DNA from: Arthrobotrys musiformis
Taxonomy: Eukaryota; Ascomycota; Orbiliomycetes; Orbiliales; Orbiliaceae
Length of the DNA stretch: 64,000 bases
Reading direction: 5' to 3'
NCBI GenBank assembly: GCA_036971715.1
Contig: JAVHJL010000003.1
Location: 3,162,001-3,226,000, forward strand
Part shown: in pieces, positions 56,746 to 64,000 of the stretch
Layout of the letters: each line of letters starts with the position of its first letter
How positions within the stretch are numbered: the stretch's first letter is position 1
Notes under the pieces: model-generated
The model's database searches: none
What the model was told of the DNA's origin: nothing
The model's input: the letters and a program-made list of their open reading frames with translations, nothing else
Position numbers and translations under genes: made by a program

Positions 56746-58366
56746 AAGAGTTTCCTTTCTCTGTTCTTTTTTTCCTCTGTGAAATATTATCAACTATCAT
56801 TTGTACATATACCTCGAGCCCGGGGTACTGCTCAGGGCAAATCACTTGGTGCGGTGAGCGAGGTAGCGTGAGCGTTACCTTGTCTCCGGCTGGCCATTAA
56901 ATTGTATATATTAGTTTGCAGCTAGAAGTAAAATAGCTGTTTCGGGATTGTATATATGTTTAGAGTTTGCGAGTCTGAGGCCAGTTTGATCCACTGCTAA
57001 GAGCTGAGCTTATGCGTAAATGCGTAATGTACGAGTGCGAATTCGAATTAAAGACCTTAAAGAGCATTTTTCCATGTATAATAATTAGTGGTACATTATC
57101 TAGAGCTTCTTGATACAAAGGAGGGGTCGACTTTGCACATAGCTACATGATGTCTACGTATATGAAATGCTTTAGTATATTAATTTCAACGCCAGATTGC
57201 TTGCTGCATCCTTTAGTTCCCACGTCTTTGAACCCACATATGCTCCCGGTTGTAAATCTAATGAGGGGATCCGGGCCAGGCGGTTCTAAGTAGTTCTAGA
57301 CGTCGAAATTCTAAACGGTATATACGCATATACACACACGATGAAATGGCGACACGACATATGTGTGTATGTGTGCCCGAATACAATTAAAGCCCTTTAA
57401 AAACGCAACTAATTCAACTCACCCCCCTCCTTCACCGGTTTAAATGGTTTATAATAGTAGCATTGGTACAATCAAGATTAGGTGGCATCGTAGGCCCCCA
57501 CTGTGGACATTCAACCAAGTTTGAAATGTAAGAGACTGATCAACTAGTTGCAACTGTATTTTGCGAAATAGAATAGCTCGCACCTAATACTAAGAATGTA
57601 CATGGATATACGGAAACAGGGTTTATATCTTACTAACGACCATATTAAAGGGGACAATAGGGAAAAGAAGAAGCAAATTTGAAGGGAACAGAAGACCACC
57701 TAATAGAGAATTTTTTGGGTAAGGAGGCCCTAAGGGAGAGAAAAAGGACAGCAATACTAATTGGGAGACAACTAAATAAACAAGCCCAAATCTAAACACC
57801 ATCCCGGGAATTCTGCACAGATTTGCAGCAGTGATGACGATGGTTGCGGTTGTATATTAAAACCCACCAGCGCCAGCAAATACGTCGATACTTGCCTAGA
57901 TATATATTATATCCCAAGGAAGCCTTCAAGTCTGCCGCTTCAAGAAATTTAGTCACTATTTTCATCTAAAATAAACCCGGAGTTGAAGTTAGTATAGTAT
58001 ATTTTTCTTAGCTGCTTACATCCAGACATCGATGCAATGTACTCTTAATAAGTTCGAATTTAATTCGACCAGGCCGGCCGGAATTCGGTGATATTCACAA
58101 TGCAACAAACCCTGAGGCCGTCTTGTGTTGCGCGAGGTGGGTTGTTCGGAATACAACAAACCCAACACATAGATGGCCATTTATTTGTCTTGTGGCCTCA
58201 GAAACTCATATGTGTATGATCATGTATGCATATTTTCCGTGTATTTCGCCTTCGGCCTTCTCGTCCACCAAAATAGCGAGATACACACTTATTATAGGTC
58301 TTGTGGCCTGCTCAAGGAACAAAACGAAGAGGGAATGAAATGGATGGGGTCGAAAATCATGCAAGG
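56746..58366. other. Intergenic, 1.6 kb, AT-rich
   Basis: Convergent 3' regions of the PPR gene and the secreted-protein gene. AT-rich with many TATATA/ATACAC patches (57310-57370) and frames under 75 codons. No gene seen. A tail exon of the secreted-protein gene could lie at 58120-58300 if the donor overlapping its stop codon is used. Confidence 0.5.
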
Positions 58367-59517
58367 CTACTTACGATTTGACTGGAGTTTAATATTATCG
58401 CGCTTGACTTTTGCGGTACCGGCTGACCCGCTGCCGGACCCGCTACCTGACCCTTCGCCCCCACTCCAACCTGGCCCCCCACTCCCGCTTCCACCTGGAT
58501 CCCCATCGCTAGGGCCGCTAGGGCCACTCGGGTCCTCTTCCTCAGGGACGGGTGGGTCCGTACCGTGAGTTGTGTCACCAGAGCCGGGAAAATTGGCGTC
58601 CGGACCGAAAATACTTCTGAAACGCCGGAAGTAATCGTCATCCATTGCTACCCTTGGGATATTCAAGTTGTAAGGTGCGGCGTTGTTTGGGTCTAAATAT
58701 CGTCTGGGCTGCGTGAAACGAAGGGTTCCACCGCCGTAGTTCCAACGATAGTCTGGATTGTGGCCCTGAACTGTGTCGGGAATGCTATCTAAAGCCTCCT
58801 GAAAAACAGAAATGGGGAGAGTTTTGTCCTCTGGTACTGGATGGATAAGATCCGCCGTACAGAAACATCCTGTGGTTGCGATATGGAATTGATTGGAAAC
58901 ATGTTAGCCAAGTGCGCATTAGGGTTCTGTAGCACCGAATAAAAGCCCTGGAGCCTGGAGGAAAGCAAATGTACATATCTACTACAATTGGAAGTGCATT
59001 CTTAGAACTGGAAACTCGAATTTCCCTTACCAAGCATAACGCTGCATTTATCCGCGGAGAATTGAGTACCGCAACCTCTGACCTTCTCCAGGCGCGTACC
59101 CTTTCTAGCAACGAGGCTGATCGCATATAGCCCACCGTTTTCATCACATTGACAACCGTAACACTGCTCCTGTCGGCGTTGCGCATACCACAAGGCAGCT
59201 CCAGGCGCAATCTTGGACCAATCCTCCCAATCATCAAGCGTGATACGCATAGCGGGGACCGCGCGGCGGGGAATACGGATAACCCAGCTTGGCGGATTGC
59301 ATCTCACTCTCATCCTCCCTTCCTTGTAAAAGAACGATGCGGGGATTTTTCCGGTTCGCTTCAAATTTACCTCTGTATCATTACGCGGGGTTTCAGAGGT
59401 AGCTTCCGCAACATCTTGGACCTTTTCTGGTCTCAACATACCGAGTTCTTGTGAAGAGGGTACGGAGGCGGCGCCAGCCAACATGGCTAAGAAGACTAGG
59501 ACTATACTAGGCCGCAT
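58367..59517 (-). CDS. Secreted cysteine-rich protein with Kex2-type sites
   Basis: Function unknown; likely secreted. Exons 59517-59031 and 58869-58367 with a 161-bp intron; 329 aa. The signal peptide is MRPSIVLVFLAMLAGAASVP. An acidic propeptide follows to a Lys-Arg at 53-54 (NLKR|TGKIP), the pattern of Kex2 cleavage. The core (about 55-250) has eight cysteines (73, 119, 122, 124, 149, 158, 164, 166) grouped as CYGCQC, RGCGT, DKC and GCFCTAD, plus MRITLDDWEDWSKIAPGAAL. The tail is Gly/Ser-rich with a second Lys-Arg at 318-319. ATG 59517 is chosen because the signal peptide starts there; an in-frame ATG at 59574 would add 19 residues and lies upstream of a TATATATA run (59545-59553). The stop overlaps a perfect donor (GTAAGTAG), so a further exon is possible. 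I recognise no named family. Confidence 0.75.
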
Positions 59518-60504
59518 CTTAGGCGGGTTGTGAGCTGGCAAAGAATATATATAGAGAAATCTCGGAAAGGACAAAACTAACTAGACAATGGGGTTTGTAG
59601 TCGCTAGCAAACTATTTTGAGAGTAGATTGATAGACTGAGGATAGATTTGCTCTTAAACCCGGAAGGGAAATAGTACATCCCACCAGGCGGATGAGCCAC
59701 TACCACCAGTCTGCAGCAAAGTTTGACTTACGAAATAAATTACCGGAGCTTGGACTTGAACCCCGCTATATATATCGCAAATGTCTGTGCATACGGGTTT
59801 TTCAAAGGATACAAGTAAGACGGAGCAGCATACTTATAAGGGGCACAAGTTAACCTGAGACTGAGCTGTAAGAAGGGGCATACGGCGGGGCTATCGAGGG
59901 CTGTTGGCGTATACATATGTAGAATCAACCGCAGTTCCAGCTGCGCGATCCTTCTCGTTTCAGCTGAAGAACCTGTGCGGTCCCCAAAGAGCGCAGGTGA
60001 GCAAGCTCCACCCTCACCTTCGACCTTTGAGCTTCAGGCCCTAGGCGATTGGGCTATCTCATATTGTGATATCTAGCGGTCTGTAGAGGAGGAGTTCCAT
60101 GACGGGTGAGTATATATGCACGTGCAATGGAAATGTGTATCAACTATCATAAAGTTTTAAGGCTACTAGCTGCAAGTCTAGAGCTGGATACATCTATCAG
60201 CTTTGTAGCTTGGACACCAATGCTAAGCGACTTCCATTAATTTTAGATGAGTATAGATTGAAATTTAGATCCTACACTATACGTGACAACATAACGTGTT
60301 AAAAAGACGATGATTGTTAATTGTATACAATCGGTTTCATAAGGCTGCCCACTAGTCCAACTAGTTGTGGCGAAACGAAGGATCGTGCAGCTGAGGGGTC
60401 TTGAGTCGACGACCACCACCCTTTGCAAACGGCTATCTTCCTTGGACCTCCGGCACAGCGCGGCGCGGTACTGTTGACACTTTTGGCCCTGTATACAGAC
60501 TAGC

Positions 60505-63402
60505 CGAGGCTACAAACTAGCTACGCAAAGCAGCTCTCTTCCAACATGCAAAGCGTAGGACGACCGATCCTGTATACAATGTTGAGCCTAACATTTCCCG
60601 GAGGGGTTTCATTTGGTGCTCACTAGCAGCAAACCAAGGTTGTAAGAAACACTAATAAGTGAATAGTTATGTATACGCGTTCACAGCGCCCCGGCACAGT
60701 CTCGACCAAAGCTAACATAACACAATCATGATATTGTAACGTTATAATGGTGCACCAATGCATGATATAGCACAACAGCACAACTAAATCCGAGGCTACT
60801 CGCACATATGACGAACTCGCTCAAGTTACCAATATTACAACCTAACCTTTTACTAGTAGAAGTCTGCGCGTATTCTTCGTGCACTTAGCTTAGTTGGGCG
60901 ACTCGCAGAAGTTAACTCGGAGGTAACCTAGCCAAAGTTGAAAGACGTTTCTTGTCGCATTCGGTTAAATTTAGTTATCAAAACCGACCAGCTCGCTCAA
61001 GATGATATCTAGAGAGGTGGTTACATACATGTTGGTAGATAGTGGCTAAGCTAAAGCAGTCGGAAGTTCGAGATTTAGCTGTGAGTTGGGTTTCGACTGT
61101 CCGCCTAGTGCCTACAGTTTCAGAATCCACATACAAGCTGGCACCTGCACACGCGTATACATGTACATTGCACAACTAGAATCGATTTACTTCGAGCTTC
61201 ACATAGCTATATATAGCTACATGTCATTGCATAGATCACTAATGTGGAACTTTGTCCCACGAGCGAGGCTAACTCTTGGTGGTAGCGCAGGGCCCTAAGG
61301 GAGGGGCGAAATACAACAGGCTGACTTTAAATTTCCATACGTTGGTGTCAAAGGTCGCCGGTCTCAATCTGTGACAGCTCACATGTTGCATTTTGGATAG
61401 CTCCAAATCCTAACGCTCGCTAGTTATAACTCCGGGACCCAGGGCCAGTTGACCTGCAGATCAGAAAAAAACATTTGGGTTAGAATTGATATCGTTGATA
61501 CATCACATGTGCACATGCATTAACCCAAGGACAAATGGATAGGGATACTTTGAATATTGCACGCATGGCGGCGTGTTGCAGAGAAATTTAAGGGCTATCT
61601 GTCGATGAACGGTATGCAACATTAACCGACTAACGGAACCTCTTCAGCGGCGCAATACGTGCTCAGAAACTAACTTGTAGACAGGATATACACATGTTAC
61701 ACTGCGTGGCAATCGCATTTGAGGAGTCCGGGGATGATACAGGACTAGTGCGCACGTGCGGCAATGCAATAGTCAATTGCAAGTGCAAACAGCGCTGCTC
61801 GAAAGCCTAGATCTAATACCTGGCTGAAAGGAAAGGTCTCTACGGAACTCCCCTGTCTGCCCGAGCCCAGTCCTTTTACAGCAAAAAAAAGCTAATGGGG
61901 AGCTTCGATTTCTTACACAAAAATTATATTGTTTTTCTCAACACCAAGAAACCGAGCAATCTCAGCTATTTTCACATCTTGTTCTCAGTTGATTGAAGAC
62001 CAATCGAGGAGAGTTTGGCTTTAATTAAACGGATTTGGATAAGTAGGTATATATGATCATATGAATAATATATATAATATTCAAGAAAAAGGGTTACAAA
62101 ATTTGAAAAGAGAAAAGAAAATGAATAATGAAGAAGTACTGGTTTTGGATGTATGTACAATTGTAACGTTAGCAGTATACCGTAGTATACGGTAACATTG
62201 GAACGAGCACTTGGCAATCCGGGTCGCTGCTAAAGAGTCGCTTTCCGGACAGATTTTACCGTCACGTGCAGGTCAGACCAACGTGGGAGCTAGCGGTCTG
62301 GACTTGTTTGGTACCACCCAAGCTTGTGGTAGCATGTGGCCAGCAGTGAGCGTTGGCAGTTGGAATGAATGTTGAAAGCCCAAAATTAAAAATCCTTTTT
62401 AAAGGTGACTCAAATTAATATTTAAGGAAATGGAAGGGGTGCAACTAGTGCGATAAAAAAAAAAAAAAAAAAAAGTATAAAAAAAAAGGAAAGAGAAAAC
62501 AGTACTGGTGGATTCAATAGTAGTAGAGCATTTGTGTGGGGCCGTACTAAATACTGGGCTTCGTTGACTAGGTTCCGTCGTCCAAAATTACTATGTAAAA
62601 CATGAAAAACGGAACGAACCGAAGTTGTTCCCGCAGGGCCCGCAGCTGTGTTCGGGCTATGTATGTATACTGAGCTAGCTGGCTCATTGACGTTGGGTTG
62701 AAGCGCTCGATCGACGAACCAAAAAAATTGAAAGAAATTGAAAAAAAATTGAAAATTGAAAAACTGAAAAAGAATTAAAACTTTCTGAGATATGATCCCA
62801 AATAGCAATTTTTACTACATTACATTGTATCTTTTATCTTCCTCTAAATGTACTCGTTCGGCTAACATGGTTATTGAGTGACCCCCAGACTGGTTGATGA
62901 TCTACCCGTCCGTGGAAGCCCAGCCTAGTTCCCAATTGCAATTGCCAAACTTAGTTGCATTGGGTGCCAAGTAAAGTACTTGCAAGCTTACAAACCGCCA
63001 CCCTTCGATTGGATTCGAGGCTACATGGGCTCGAGGCTATCGAGGCTACCCTTCGATCGCAATTTCGACCACGGGCATATATGCATATGATGGTGCGCCG
63101 TTGCATTGCGAATTCCAAGCCGAGACAAGCTAGGCATCGTAAATATTTAGATTCTAACGTTAGTTAGTGTTAGAACCCGACTCCTGGACTCATATAATTC
63201 TAACAATATTGCAATTGTACAATTGTATACTAGCGAGGTTTCGGGCTTGAGCTTGCAATTGAGCTCACAGAGCAATCAGGAACATGCAGCAAGGTTTCGG
63301 GCCGTATTTTGCATCTACCCGTCTTGCATGAATACAGTCTGAGGCATTCCAGCCAGCGCTAGAGTCGAATCAGATCGATTGCTATTGATCGAAACGAGGC
63401 TA
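60505..63402 (+). repeat. Dispersed CGAGGCTA octamers (7 copies)
   Basis: Exact CGAGGCTA at 60505, 60793, 61264, 63016, 63032, 63041 and 63395, all on the + strand; three fall within 33 bp. One more copy lies elsewhere at 44322. By simple base-frequency reasoning an octamer should occur far less than once here. Confidence 0.7.
62455..62474. repeat. Poly-A tract, 20 nt
   Basis: Uninterrupted A run, followed by GTATAAAAAAAAGG. Confidence 0.9.
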
Positions 63403-64000
63403 TCGACCTGATCAACTGAGTCCCTGGCCTGATAGTATACCGGCAGCCAAGCTCGGATTCATTTAATATTTGCGCACTAGAACTGCTGACCTGACGGGTG
63501 TTGACATCAATCAATCAATTGCAGGGCTAGTGCCCGCTGTTGGCAAAAATTTAAAAAGTGATATGGTACTGCTTCCATATGTCATGTTTGCTCCCGAGAT
63601 CCAAGGCGCTTATGTTCCGCTGAAGAGTGGGGCATCTTCAGACAGTGTACCATGAAGCCAGCCGCACGAACAACTCGGTCAATTAATCGTCCACGACTAC
63701 ATGGCCGGGCTGAACTTGATGCAATCAATCTCGAGATCTCATCTCGTTTCTCACACAACATTAATGCACTACTAGGCCCCTAGCTCTAGACGCAGATACC
63801 CTTTCCCTTTCATTTTGTATTTCCAACAGGATCCGCGGATAGCAGTTTTGCCTCGTATTCCTGGCCCTGAGGCGGGTATCAAAATTGCAAAATGGCCAAC
63901 CACATGAATTCAACCCAACAACCCGCCCGCATGATTTTCAACCTTGAGATCCTGAACAATAGTCTTCAGGATCGGAGTCTAAATCGTATAGGTTATTTCA

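Larger units (their letters stand above)
59518..64000. other. 4.5 kb terminal region without genes
   Basis: No frame exceeds about 130 codons, and the longest (62422-62808, minus) is poly-A/T artefact. Mixed AT-rich DNA. It carries a short perfect inverted repeat (ACCGTA/TACGGT, 62179-62193), a 20-nt poly-A (62455-62474), an A-rich GAAATTG-like stretch (62730-62775) and seven copies of CGAGGCTA on the + strand. Could be a promoter-side spacer of genes beyond the window or decayed repeat DNA. Confidence 0.5.

Noticed and set aside
59518..64000. RIP-mutated transposon
   Set aside because: CA and TG dinucleotides are common here and no transposase or reverse transcriptase motif can be read, so no RIP or transposon signature is visible by eye.
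1..64000. CRISPR array, operon or prophage
   Set aside because: Genes are spliced eukaryotic genes; no regularly spaced repeats with spacers exist.

Overview
The window is nuclear DNA of a filamentous ascomycete (Pezizomycotina). The evidence is the gene content (Met8, Rga1, Yvc1, Srp68, eIF2-alpha, Ess1/Pin1, a PTH11/SAT4-type rhodopsin-fold protein, a Whi5/Nrm1-type repressor), short 45-155 bp GT-AG introns with CTAAC/CTAAT-like branch sites, and long homopolymer-rich spacers between genes. The spacious intergenic DNA and the secreted Cys-rich protein would fit an early-diverging class such as Orbiliomycetes or Pezizomycetes, but that is inference. Fifteen protein-coding genes are supported. 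I joined exons by hand, and every multi-exon model below keeps frame.

Left part (1-15740): the 3' three quarters of glycogen phosphorylase (+), then rga1 (-), a LIM-LIM-RhoGAP polarity regulator, a 4 kb spacer with a G-quadruplex-prone tract and perfect inverted repeats, met8 (-, siroheme synthesis), and a 3 kb spacer with a tRNA-like fragment and microsatellites.

Centre (15741-33101): a Whi5/Nrm1-like G1/S repressor (+), a Q/P/RS-rich protein (+) whose two halves share one frame but are split by an in-frame TAG, a gene-poor 7.9 kb stretch, then a large multi-KH RNA-binding protein (+, 7 exons).

Right part (35060-59517): yvc1 vacuolar TRP channel (-, 8 exons); a carboxylesterase (+) convergent with a rhodopsin-fold membrane protein (-); eIF2-alpha (-) divergent from ess1/pin1 (+); a Yip1-family Golgi protein (-); srp68 (-) sharing a 0.8 kb intergenic region with an intronless mitochondrial PPR protein (+); and a secreted, Kex2-type Cys-rich protein (-). 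The last 4.5 kb shows no gene but carries seven copies of one octamer, all on the same strand.

The genes do not form a cluster or pathway; the layout is ordinary core-genome mixing. I found no rRNA, intact tRNA, CRISPR array or intact transposon. The most interesting items are the in-frame TAG gene, the secreted Cys-rich pre-pro-protein, the Whi5-like repressor, the multi-KH protein and the repeated CGAGGCTA octamer.
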